Source: Jatrophihabitans sp964252635 (GTDB lineage Bacteria > Actinomycetota > Actinomycetes > Mycobacteriales > Jatrophihabitantaceae). Taken from it: DNA of 64,000 nucleotides. The stretch lies in contig NZ_CAXUNP010000017.1 in assembly GCF_964252635.1 (NCBI RefSeq), forward strand, positions 1 through 64,000. Reading direction: 5' to 3'. Positions within the stretch are counted from its first letter, which is position 1; each line of letters begins with the position of its first letter. Positions 19,871 to 26,724 of the stretch are shown here, one piece after another. The notes under the pieces are model-generated. The model was given only the letters and a program-made list of their open reading frames with translations. It made no database searches and was not told where the DNA came from. Position numbers and translations under genes: made by a program.

Positions 19871-21205
19871 ATGACGACGCCTGAGCAGCACCGAGCCGCA
19901 GCACGCGACCGGATGGTCCCCGAGGTCACGGCCGCGATGGCCCTCGCCGACTTCCCGATCCGGGCGTGGCCGCCGGACTGGCGCGACCGCGAGGACGTCG
20001 CCTACTTCTACGTCTCGGGGTCGGTCCTCACCCGCGAGGAGGACGTGCCCCGGGTCGCCGAGGCGCTGCGCGACCTGCCCGGTCCGCTGGCCGCGACGTC
20101 GGACCGGTCGGGCACCGGTGAGGTCGCCCTCGACCGTCCCACCGACGGGCTGGCCCGGTTCCGGCTGCCGGGCGCGCAGGACTTCGGTCACGACTCGGAC
20201 CCGACGCCCGGCGTCGTCGACGAGCTCGAGCGCCGCCTCGGCCCCGGTGTCGCGTCCCACGAGCACGCGTTCGAGGTGACGTACGTGCACTGCCCGGCGA
20301 CCGAGCCCCTGGAGGCGGTGCCCCCGGGGACGTCCGACCTGGCCGCCCACCTGTGGCCGCCGCCCAGTGACGGCGACGCCGGTACCGGGGTCCTCGTGTC
20401 CGTCGTGGACACCGGGCTGCTCGACCACGTCGCCGACTGGGCGCCGTGGTTGACCGGCGTGGTGCCGGGAAGCGCGCCCGACGACATCGATCCCGCGGAT
20501 GCTTACGACGTCATCACCCACCAACCGAACGCGGACGGGTTCGCCGACCCCTACGCGGCGCACGGCTCGTTCATCTCGGGGGTGATCCGGTGCGTGGCGC
20601 CGGGCGCCGAGATCGTCAACGAGCGCCTGATCGGGCCCTCCGGGTTCGTCGCGGAGACGAGCATGATCACCCAGATCCGGCAGGCGCTGTCGCGGTCCCC
20701 CGACATCGTCAGCCTCTCGGCCGGTGGGCACACCCGCAACGACGACCCGCCGATCGGCCTGCAGCTCCTGTACCGCCAGCGGTTCGCCCAGCAGGGCGGC
20801 GTCGTCCTGGTCGCGGCCGCCGGCAACGACGCGACGAACCGGCCCTTCTGGCCGGCGGCCTTCGACTGGGCCGTCGGCGTCGGCTCGATGACGCGCGACG
20901 GTCAGCAGCGCTCGTGGTTCACCAACCACGGCTCGTGGGTCGACGCGTACGCGCCGGGCGAGGACATCGTCAACGTGTACGCGCGGCTCGACTACGAGAC
21001 CGTGAACCCGCCGCACGAGCGGCGCCGGACGTCGGCCGGGCTCGCGCGGTGGAGCGGGACCTCGTTCGCGACGCCGGTCGTCGCCGGACTCGTCGCCGCG
21101 CGCATGTCCCGCACCGGGGAGAACGGTCGGCAGGCGGCGCAGGCCGTGCTGGCGGCCGCACGGGCGCAGTTCCGTCCCGGGGTCGGACCGCGGCTGTTCC
21201 CGTGA
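19871..21205 (+). CDS. S8 family serine protease (intracellular subtilase)
   Basis: A 444-residue subtilisin-type protease. The catalytic triad is Asp180 (VSVVDTGL), His231 (AHGSF) and Ser398 (GTSFATP), with oxyanion Asn319 (AAAGND). No signal peptide or membrane anchor is present, so it should act in the cytoplasm. About 170 residues precede the catalytic domain and may be regulatory or a propeptide. The ATG at 19871 follows GGAGGA. The usual HGT after the catalytic His is HGS here. Divergent from the CHAT gene and convergent with the sigma factor unit, it probably belongs to the same system. Confidence 0.9.
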   Translation: MTTPEQHRAAARDRMVPEVTAAMALADFPIRAWPPDWRDREDVAYFYVSGSVLTREEDVPRVAEALRDLPGPLAATSDRSGTGEVALDRPTDGLARFRLPGAQDFGHDSDPTPGVVDELERRLGPGVASHEHAFEVTYVHCPATEPLEAVPPGTSDLAAHLWPPPSDGDAGTGVLVSVVDTGLLDHVADWAPWLTGVVPGSAPDDIDPADAYDVITHQPNADGFADPYAAHGSFISGVIRCVAPGAEIVNERLIGPSGFVAETSMITQIRQALSRSPDIVSLSAGGHTRNDDPPIGLQLLYRQRFAQQGGVVLVAAAGNDATNRPFWPAAFDWAVGVGSMTRDGQQRSWFTNHGSWVDAYAPGEDIVNVYARLDYETVNPPHERRRTSAGLARWSGTSFATPVVAGLVAARMSRTGENGRQAAQAVLAAARAQFRPGVGPRLFP

Positions 21206-21208
21206 GCC

Positions 21209-21667
21209 TCAGATGCGCGTCCACTCGGTGACGAACGCCGGGTGGTCGTCGAGGGCGACGCGGATCCGGATCTCGCCGGTGATCCCCCAGCCGACGCTGA
21301 ACATGCCGAGGTCGTCGACGTCGGCCTCGGCGCGGCGCCCGTCGCGGGCCTCCACCACGACCTGACCCGCGTGCGCCGGCGCGACCTGGCCGACGAGCGT
21401 CCCGGGCAGCACGTCGACGTCCAGGCTGAGCTCGCCCAGCCCGAACACGAGCGTGCGTACCGACAGCTTGTCCGACCGCAGCGCGCCGGCGAGCTCGGCG
21501 TCGTGGCGCGAGTCGTAGGTCAGTTGCGCGAGCTCCTCGTCGAGGCCGCGCATGGCGTACACCGCCTTGGCCGCGGCGACGACGTCCGGGGGAACCGCGC
21601 CGGCTGCGCGGACGGCGTCGGTGAGGTCCTGCATCAACAGCTCGTCGTCGGCCCATCGTGACGTCAT
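21209..21667 (-). CDS. Small protein of unknown function coupled to sigma factor
   Basis: A 152-residue soluble protein. The first 65 residues look helical and acidic (DDELLMQDLTDAVRAAG, PPDVVAAAKAVYAMRGLDEE). The rest looks beta-rich and ends EIRIRVALDD-HPAFVTEW. No membrane span, zinc motif or known catalytic motif is seen. The ATG overlaps the sigma factor stop as ATGA, so the two are translationally coupled. Genes placed right after an ECF sigma factor often encode its regulator; anti-sigma factor or protease substrate are plausible roles but unproven. It ends three bases from the convergent subtilase stop. Confidence 0.75.
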   Translation of the reverse strand: MTSRWADDELLMQDLTDAVRAAGAVPPDVVAAAKAVYAMRGLDEELAQLTYDSRHDAELAGALRSDKLSVRTLVFGLGELSLDVDVLPGTLVGQVAPAHAGQVVVEARDGRRAEADVDDLGMFSVGWGITGEIRIRVALDDHPAFVTEWTRI

Positions 21668-22293
21668 CGCTGATCGCCTCCCGTCGTCTCGCCCGACATC
21701 GTCGTGCCTCTCGACCCGCCCGCCGTCGACACCGTCGCGACGAACCCGGCCAGGGCCGGTGACTGCCGCAGCTTCTGCAGGTGGCGGGCCCGTGTCGGCC
21801 CGATGCTGCCGATCGGGATCCCCAGTTCCGCGCTGATGGCCTTGTAGGGGATCGGCGGGTCGGCCATGAGCAGCAACAGCAGGCGGCGCGCCTGCTCGGG
21901 GAGCTCACCCAGGGCGGCGAGCAGCGCGTCGTGTCGCTCGCCCTCCATCAGCGGCCGCGCCGGATCGGTCTGCTCGCTGTCGGCCGCGAGGTCGATGTCC
22001 AGCGGCGACAGGACCTCGCCGTCCTTGCGAGCGATCGTGCGCAGGCATTCCCGGCGGGTGGTCGTGGCCATCCAGCCCGGCAGCGCGGCCGGTTCGCGCA
22101 GGGTGTCCAGCCGCTCGGTCAACCGCAGCCAGACGGTCTGGCTCACGTCGGCCGCGTCGGCGCGGGACAGTCGGTACCGCCGGCAGATGCTCCACACGAG
22201 CGGGCCGAAGCGGTCCACGATCGCGTCCCACGCTGCGGCGCTGCCGTCCACGGCGGCCTGCACCAGTTCCTCGACCGAGGCGTCGTCGGTCAC
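21664..22293 (-). CDS. ECF-type RNA polymerase sigma factor
   Basis: A 209-residue group 4 sigma factor. Region 2 spans about residues 20-90 (AWDAIVDRFGPLVWSICRRY, SRADAADVSQTVWLRL) and recognises the -10 element. Region 4 spans about 128-178 (LPEQARRLLLLL, YKAISAELGIPIGSIGPTRA) with the helix-turn-helix for the -35. The GTG at 22293 is chosen because GGGAGGAGAG lies just upstream; a longer open frame to 22503 has no such site. The Ser/Thr/Gly-rich tail after residue 185 is unusual. It should redirect transcription to a small regulon, possibly including this island. Confidence 0.9.
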   Translation of the reverse strand: MTDDASVEELVQAAVDGSAAAWDAIVDRFGPLVWSICRRYRLSRADAADVSQTVWLRLTERLDTLREPAALPGWMATTTRRECLRTIARKDGEVLSPLDIDLAADSEQTDPARPLMEGERHDALLAALGELPEQARRLLLLLMADPPIPYKAISAELGIPIGSIGPTRARHLQKLRQSPALAGFVATVSTAGGSRGTTMSGETTGGDQR

Positions 22294-22603
22294 CGGCTCT
22301 CCTCCCGTCGACGTAGCCCCGGGGTCGGCTGCGGGCACCAATGTAGCGATGCCGGGCCGCGGGGGCGTGCCGTCACGCCGGACGCGGACCGTGCATCGCA
22401 GCCCGCGCGGCGAGACACCGCTCCTCGCGCGCGTTGCCGCCGCCACTCCGGTGGTCACGGTGTTCATGGTGAGACGGAGCGTGACACCGAGCCCTTGATA
22501 CATGCCGGCCCCGTCGGATTTCCGGATGTCGATGTCCGGTGGGAGGTATCAGCGCGCCGCCGACCCGGCTCCTGTGACGTGACGGTCGACGAGAGGTGGG
22601 GAC
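22294..22603. promoter_or_regulatory. Divergent intergenic region, sigma factor / HopA1-like gene
   Basis: A 310-base gap with starts facing away on both sides. A TGATAC/GTATCA pair of half-sites lies at 22496-22501 and 22547-22552. No convincing promoter is seen by eye. If the sigma factor controls its own island, its recognition site should be here. Confidence 0.3.
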
Positions 22604-23512
22604 ATGGCGCAGCGGCAGGCACCGGTCGGGACGGCGTTCGCTCGGGGGGACGACACGCCGCGACAGGACCTGGCCGGACGCCGCAGCGCGCCGCCGACGC
22701 CGACCGCCGTCCGGGGGGCGGCCGCGGCAGCGCACACGGGGGGCGCCGCGGCCGTCTCCGGGACACCACGGCGCACGGACCCGTGGCCCGACTGGGCACG
22801 CAGCCAGCTCGAGGCCGCGGTGCTCCTAGCGCGGTCGGCCCCGCACGGCACCAACGTCGCGACCCTGCTGCACCGGGACTGGTTCGTTCCCCGGTTCGCC
22901 GGCCGCACGTCGACGGCGCGGCCGACGGTGCGCCCGCTGGCCGGCGTCTACCGGGCCGCCCACGCCGGCGCGGACGTGCGCCGGACGAGCTCGGGGCTCA
23001 GCGTGCTGGCCCGTCACGACGTCGTCGCCACCGACGGCTGGTGGCGCACGTGGGGCGAGTCGTGGACGCCCCCGCGCGACCGTGCCCGGTCGATGAGCAT
23101 CGCCTTCAGCCCGCGTCCGGCCCGGCTGGGCGCCTTCGTGCGGGTGATCACGTCGGCCCTGCTCGACTCGTCGGAGTCCTGGCTGCTGGGCTGCGCCGTC
23201 AGCGCGGGCCGCATGCGGCGGGTGGGCGGGGCGGTGCTGATCCTGCCGGACCTCGACGCGCTGCCCGACAACCTGCTCGACGAGGTGTCCGGGCTGCTGA
23301 ACCCGGTCGCCTCACCGCTGTCCGCGCCGTTGCGGCCCGGCGCCGCGCTGACGATCGCGCCGACCAACGGGATGACGTTCGGCGAGCACCGGTGCCACCT
23401 GATCGCGCTGGCCCTGCGGCAGCCGGCCGCGGCCGACGACCCGCTGGGCGCCATCGCGTCGGTGTTCACCGCGCACGGGGTGCACCCGGCTGCACCATGG
23501 CGCAGCCGCTGA
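22604..23512 (+). CDS. HopA1-like (T3SS effector HopA1 family) protein
   Basis: A 302-residue protein with a disordered Ala/Pro/Arg-rich head of about 55 residues. The body resembles actinobacterial HopA1-family proteins: SMSIAFSPRPARLGAFVRVI, a central AVLILPDLDALPDN, and the late block TFGEHRCHLIALAL. The family is named after a Pseudomonas effector, but actinobacterial members also occur next to class V lanthipeptide enzymes, so the name says little about function. There is no signal peptide. The ATG follows GAGAGGTGGGG. It diverges from the sigma factor and completes the island. The assignment rests on remembered family patterns. Confidence 0.6.
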   Translation: MAQRQAPVGTAFARGDDTPRQDLAGRRSAPPTPTAVRGAAAAAHTGGAAAVSGTPRRTDPWPDWARSQLEAAVLLARSAPHGTNVATLLHRDWFVPRFAGRTSTARPTVRPLAGVYRAAHAGADVRRTSSGLSVLARHDVVATDGWWRTWGESWTPPRDRARSMSIAFSPRPARLGAFVRVITSALLDSSESWLLGCAVSAGRMRRVGGAVLILPDLDALPDNLLDEVSGLLNPVASPLSAPLRPGAALTIAPTNGMTFGEHRCHLIALALRQPAAADDPLGAIASVFTAHGVHPAAPWRSR

Positions 23513-23543
23513 CGGAATAGTGGCGCAGCCGCTGACGACACCG
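23498..23543. repeat. 23-bp tandem duplication covering a stop codon
   Basis: The last codons and stop of the HopA1-like gene (tggcgcagccgctgacg) recur 23 bases downstream, with a third partial copy (tggcgcacc) after that. The second copy lies outside the gene. Confidence 0.9.
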
Positions 23544-23560
23544 TGGCGCACCGTCCCGTC

Positions 23561-23628
23561 GATCAGGTCTTCCTCCCGAGTTGCCGGACTCGGGCCGGCA
23601 ACCGGCAACTCGGAAGGAAGACCTGATC
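23561..23628. terminator. Long inverted repeat at island edge
   Basis: Two 26-base arms (GATCAGGTCTTCC... and its complement) match at 25 of 26 positions around a 16-base loop. It lies between the convergent HopA1-like gene and rplA. A hairpin this long would stop transcription in both directions. It could also be a remnant end of a mobile segment, though no transposase is near. Confidence 0.65.
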
Positions 23629-23652
23629 AGACCAGGCGGCCCGGACGTGCGA

Positions 23653-23683
23653 GAGCCCGGCGCCCACGAAGAGCGCCGGGCTC
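23653..23683. terminator. Terminator hairpin after rplA
   Basis: GAGCCCGGCGC and GCGCCGGGCTC form a perfect 11-bp stem with a 9-base loop, 20 bases past the rplA stop on the minus strand. Confidence 0.7.
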
Positions 23684-23702
23684 CAGCGGATGGTGCGGGT
23701 GC

Positions 23703-24425
23703 TCAGGCGGTCGCGTCGGCCGTCTCGAGCAGGTTGCGGGTGCGGTTGGAGTCCACCGGGATGCCGGGGCCCATCGTCGTGGCGAAGGTGACCTTCTTCA
23801 GGTACTTGCCCTTGGCCGCCGACGGCTTCGCGCGCAGGATCTCGTCCAGCGCGGCCGCGTAGTTCTCGACCAGCTGCTGGGGCGTGAACGACGCCTTGCC
23901 GATGACGAGGTGCAGGTTGGCCTGCTTGTCGACGCGGAAGCTGATCTTGCCGCCCTTGATGTCGCTGACGGCCTTGGCGACGTCCGGGGTCACCGTGCCC
24001 GTCTTCGGGTTGGGCATGAGGCCGCGGGGGCCGAGGACACGCGCGATGCGCCCGACCTTGGCCATCTGGTCCGGGGTGGCGATCGCGGCGTCGAAATCCA
24101 GGAACCCGTCGGTGATCTCCTGGATGAGGTCGTCGCTGCCCACCTTGTCGGCACCTGCGGCGAGGGCGGCCTCGGCCTTGTCGCCGGTGGCGAACACGAT
24201 GACGCGGGCGGTCTTGCCGGTGCCGTTGGGCAGGCTGACCGTGCCGCGGACCATCTGGTCGGCCTTGCGGGGGTCGACGCCGAGCCGCATCGCGACCTCG
24301 ACCGTGCCGTCGAACTTGGTCGGGGACGCCTGGGCGGCGAGGGTGGCGGCCTCGAGCGGCGAGTAGAGCTTGCCGTCCTCGATGAGTTCCGCGGCCTTGC
24401 GGTAGGCCTTGCTGTGCTGAGCCAT
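23703..24425 (-). CDS. rplA: 50S ribosomal protein L1
   Basis: Binds 23S rRNA at the L1 stalk near the E site, 240 residues. Conserved parts are FDGTVEVAMRLGVDPRKADQ, VRGTVSLPNGTGKTARVIVF and the signature RVLGPRGLMPNPKTGTVT. It follows rplK by 79 bases on the same strand. L1 often autoregulates the rplKA mRNA. Downstream hairpins at 23653-23683 and 23561-23628 end the unit before the protease island. Confidence 0.98.
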   Translation of the reverse strand: MAQHSKAYRKAAELIEDGKLYSPLEAATLAAQASPTKFDGTVEVAMRLGVDPRKADQMVRGTVSLPNGTGKTARVIVFATGDKAEAALAAGADKVGSDDLIQEITDGFLDFDAAIATPDQMAKVGRIARVLGPRGLMPNPKTGTVTPDVAKAVSDIKGGKISFRVDKQANLHLVIGKASFTPQQLVENYAAALDEILRAKPSAAKGKYLKKVTFATTMGPGIPVDSNRTRNLLETADATA

Positions 24426-24504
24426 GGCTGTTCTTCTCTCTGTCAGTGGTCAGGCGGCAACGGGTGCGTTGCCTCCCACACGTGCGGTGGTGCGGGGGCT
24501 GTGA

Positions 24505-24936
24505 TCAGCCCTCGACGGTGATGCCCATGGAGCGGGCGGTGCCGGCGATGATCTTCGCGGCCTGGTCGATGTCGTTGGCGTTCAGGTCTTCCATCTTGGA
24601 CTCCGCGATCTCGCGGACCTGGGCCATGCTGACCTTCGCGACCTTCTTGGTGTGCGGCTCGCCGCTGCCCTTGTCGACGCCCGCGGCCTTGAGAAGCAGG
24701 CGCGCAGCCGGCGGCGTCTTGGTGACGAAGGTGAACGAGCGGTCCTCGTAGACCGAGATCTCGACGGGCACGATCTGGCCGCGCTGGCTCTCGGTGGCCG
24801 CGTTGTAGGCCTTGCAGAACTCCATGATGTTGACGCCGTGCTGGCCGAGCGCGGGGCCGACCGGCGGCGCGGGGTTGGCCGCACCGGCCGAGATCTGCAG
24901 CTTGATGATCGCGGTGAGTTTCTTCTTGGGTGGCAT
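24505..24936 (-). CDS. rplK: 50S ribosomal protein L11
   Basis: Part of the GTPase-associated centre, needed for stringent-response sensing by RelA; 143 residues. It has the N-terminal [20 protein letters not shown], the thiostrepton-region loop, and the C-terminal rRNA-binding domain ending [20 protein letters not shown]. It lies 36 bases after nusG and 79 before rplA. Confidence 0.98.
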
Positions 24937-24972
24937 GACTTCTCTTCGTTATCGACGGTGGGTGTTCGTGGT

Positions 24973-26031
24973 TCAGATCTTGGAGACCTGGCTGAACGAG
25001 AGCTCGACGGGAGTCTCGCGTCCGAAGATCGACACCAGCACGTGCAGCTTCTGGTGCATGGCGTCGATCTCGCTGATGGTGGCCGGCAGGGTGGCGAACG
25101 GGCCGTCCATGACGGTGACCGACTCGCCGACCGTGTAGTCGACCTGGATCTCCGGCTTGTCGGCCACGGCCGTGCCGGTCTTGCCGGGCTGGGCCAGCTT
25201 CTCGGCGCGCTGGGTGGCCGGGGCGAGGATCTTGAGCACCTCGTCCAGGGTCAGCGGCGAGGGCCGGGAGGTGGCGCCGACGAAGCCGGTGACACCGGGG
25301 GTGTTGCGCACGGCGCCCCAGGACTCGTCGTTGAGGTCCATGCGCACGAGGATGTAGCCGGGGAAGACCTTGCGCTGCACCTGCTGGCGCTTGCCGTTCT
25401 TGATCTCGACGACGTCCTCGGTGGGCACCTCGACCTGGTAGATGTAGTCCTCCATGTCCAGGCTCTGGATGCGGCTCTCGAGGTTGGTCTTCACCTTGTT
25501 CTCATAACCCGCGTAGGAGTGGACGACGTACCACTCGCCGAACGACGACGCCAGCTCGCGGCGCAGCGCCTCGACCGGGTCCTCGTCCTCGTCGACGGTG
25601 TCCACAGCAACCGTGTCCACAGCAACCGTGTCCACAGCAACCGTGTCCACAGCAACCGTGTCCTCGGCGACCGTGTCCTCGGCGCCTGCCGGGGTGTCCG
25701 AGCCCTCGACGACGGCCGTCTCGGCGTCGTCGGCGGCGGGCGCCTCGACCGCGGCGTCCTCGACACTGTCGGCCGCTTCCGCCGTGCCCAGGTCGTCGAG
25801 GTTCGGCTCGGCGGAGAGGTCGGGCTCGGCGTCGGCGTTCGCGTCGGCATCGAAGGACTCGCCGTCGTCGGCCGCGTCCTCGGTGGGCTCGTCGTCGTCG
25901 GCGCCGAGCATGCGTGCGGCGGCGGACAGGTCGGCCGGGCCGGACTCAGCGGCCTCGGCCGATTCGCTGCTGATGGGGCCGAGCTCCTCGGAGGTCTCGT
26001 CGGGCGTCTCGTCGGACGGGGAGGTGGACAC
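24973..26031 (-). CDS. nusG: Transcription elongation/antitermination factor NusG with long acidic extension
   Basis: Couples RNA polymerase with Rho or ribosomes. The NGN domain starts near residue 165 (GEWYVVHSYAGYENKVKTNL, VFPGYILVRMDLNDESW) and the KOW domain ends the protein (VGESVTVMDGPFATLPATIS). The protein has 352 residues, against about 180 in E. coli, because of an N-terminal extension of about 160 residues rich in Asp, Glu, Ala and Ser. This extension ends in pentapeptide repeats of the form DTVA(V/E). Actinobacterial NusG often has an acidic head, but the repeats are notable. The GTG at 26031 follows a purine-rich GAGAAGAGAGA. Confidence 0.96.
   Translation of the reverse strand: MSTSPSDETPDETSEELGPISSESAEAAESGPADLSAAARMLGADDDEPTEDAADDGESFDADANADAEPDLSAEPNLDDLGTAEAADSVEDAAVEAPAADDAETAVVEGSDTPAGAEDTVAEDTVAVDTVAVDTVAVDTVAVDTVDEDEDPVEALRRELASSFGEWYVVHSYAGYENKVKTNLESRIQSLDMEDYIYQVEVPTEDVVEIKNGKRQQVQRKVFPGYILVRMDLNDESWGAVRNTPGVTGFVGATSRPSPLTLDEVLKILAPATQRAEKLAQPGKTGTAVADKPEIQVDYTVGESVTVMDGPFATLPATISEIDAMHQKLHVLVSIFGRETPVELSFSQVSKI
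25598..25687. repeat. Six 15-bp repeats inside nusG
   Basis: Plus-strand gtgtccacagcaacc occurs four times exactly, followed by two gtgtcctcggcg variants. They encode VAVDT and VAEDT pentapeptides in the acidic head of NusG. Being in frame, copy-number change would not break the gene. Confidence 0.95.
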
Positions 26032-26082
26032 TGTCTCTCTTCTCTGGTGTGACGGTCGTGCTGCGGGTGGCGCGCGTCCGGG

Positions 26083-26316
26083 CTAGCCGAACAGCAGCAC
26101 CACCAGCTTCGCGAAGCCGATGTCGAGGCCCGACACGAGCGCCACCATGATCACGACGAAGACGATGACGACGGCGGCGTAGGTGACCAGCTCGCTGCGC
26201 GACGGCCACAGGACCTTGCGCATCTCGGACACGCTCTCGCGGACGAAACGAGTCGGCTTGCCGCCACGGCCCCGGGAGGGGCGGGCGGCGGGTGACTCGG
26301 TGCGCGTGGCGGTCAC
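26083..26316 (-). CDS. secE: Preprotein translocase subunit SecE
   Basis: Essential clamp of the SecYEG channel, 77 residues. The conserved FVRESVSEMRKVLWPSRSEL amphipathic segment is followed by one membrane span (residues about 50-70). It lies between tRNA-Trp and nusG, as in nearly all actinobacteria, and is likely cotranscribed with nusG 51 bases downstream. Confidence 0.97.
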   Translation of the reverse strand: MTATRTESPAARPSRGRGGKPTRFVRESVSEMRKVLWPSRSELVTYAAVVIVFVVIMVALVSGLDIGFAKLVVLLFG

Positions 26317-26427
26317 GAGCTACCTCCTGCGTCGGGATGACCGATCGGTCATCGTCGGTGCGTTACGGGTGGTGGTGCGGTGGAACTGAGTGGTGCGGTG
26401 GTACGGACGAACTGGTGCTGACGTGCG

Positions 26428-26500
26428 CAGGGGCGACAGGACTTGAACCTGCAACCGCCGGTTTTGGAGACCGGTGCTCTACCAATTGAGCCACGCCCCT
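26428..26500 (-). tRNA. tRNA-Trp (CCA anticodon)
   Basis: A full cloverleaf is readable. The acceptor stem is AGGGGCG/CGCCCCT, the anticodon loop CTCCAAA gives CCA, the T-arm is GCAGG-TTCAAGT-CCTGT and the discriminator base is G. The 3' CCA is not encoded. Located upstream of secE as usual. Confidence 0.97.
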
Positions 26501-26664
26501 CCGATGGTGCGAAGAGCCTGCTGCCGGGGCCCCGTCGCCTCGCCCCGGCCGCTCGCGGACCGCTGGTGGGCTGGTCGGTGAGCATGCTGACGCAAGGCCA
26601 CATCGGACCCCGACGCGCCAGTCTACGGGTCCGGGCCACCCGACTCCAAGCCGGCAGCCTTCGG

Positions 26665-26716
26665 CCGACGGTATGCCGACGCGCGGGTCCCGGCCCGCGC
26701 GTCTGCATACCGTCGG
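26665..26716. terminator. Strong hairpin after the M1 peptidase gene
   Basis: CCGACGGTATGC pairs with GCATACCGTCGG, with a 2x2 internal loop, then ACGCGCGGG pairs with CCCGCGCGT around a 6-base loop. It starts nine bases past the stop of the minus-strand peptidase gene, so it should terminate the hadAB unit. Confidence 0.75.
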
Positions 26717-26724
26717 TGACCCGG

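Noticed and set aside
22294..22503. N-terminal extension of the sigma factor
   Set aside because: The frame is open to 22503 but lacks sigma-like sequence and a ribosome site. The GTG at 22293 has GGGAGGAG directly upstream.
22604..23512. Virulence effector injected by a type III system
   Set aside because: Only the family name suggests this; no secretion system or chaperone genes are present.
23561..23628. Terminal inverted repeat of an insertion sequence
   Set aside because: No transposase gene, target-site duplication or partner copy is visible in the window.
25598..25687. Regularly spaced repeats that look like a CRISPR array
   Set aside because: Units abut with no spacers and are in frame within nusG, so they are a coding tandem repeat. 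No cas genes are present.
26183..26389. Plus-strand 68-codon frame opposite secE
   Set aside because: Antisense to the conserved SecE coding sequence, with no ribosome site or recognisable motif.
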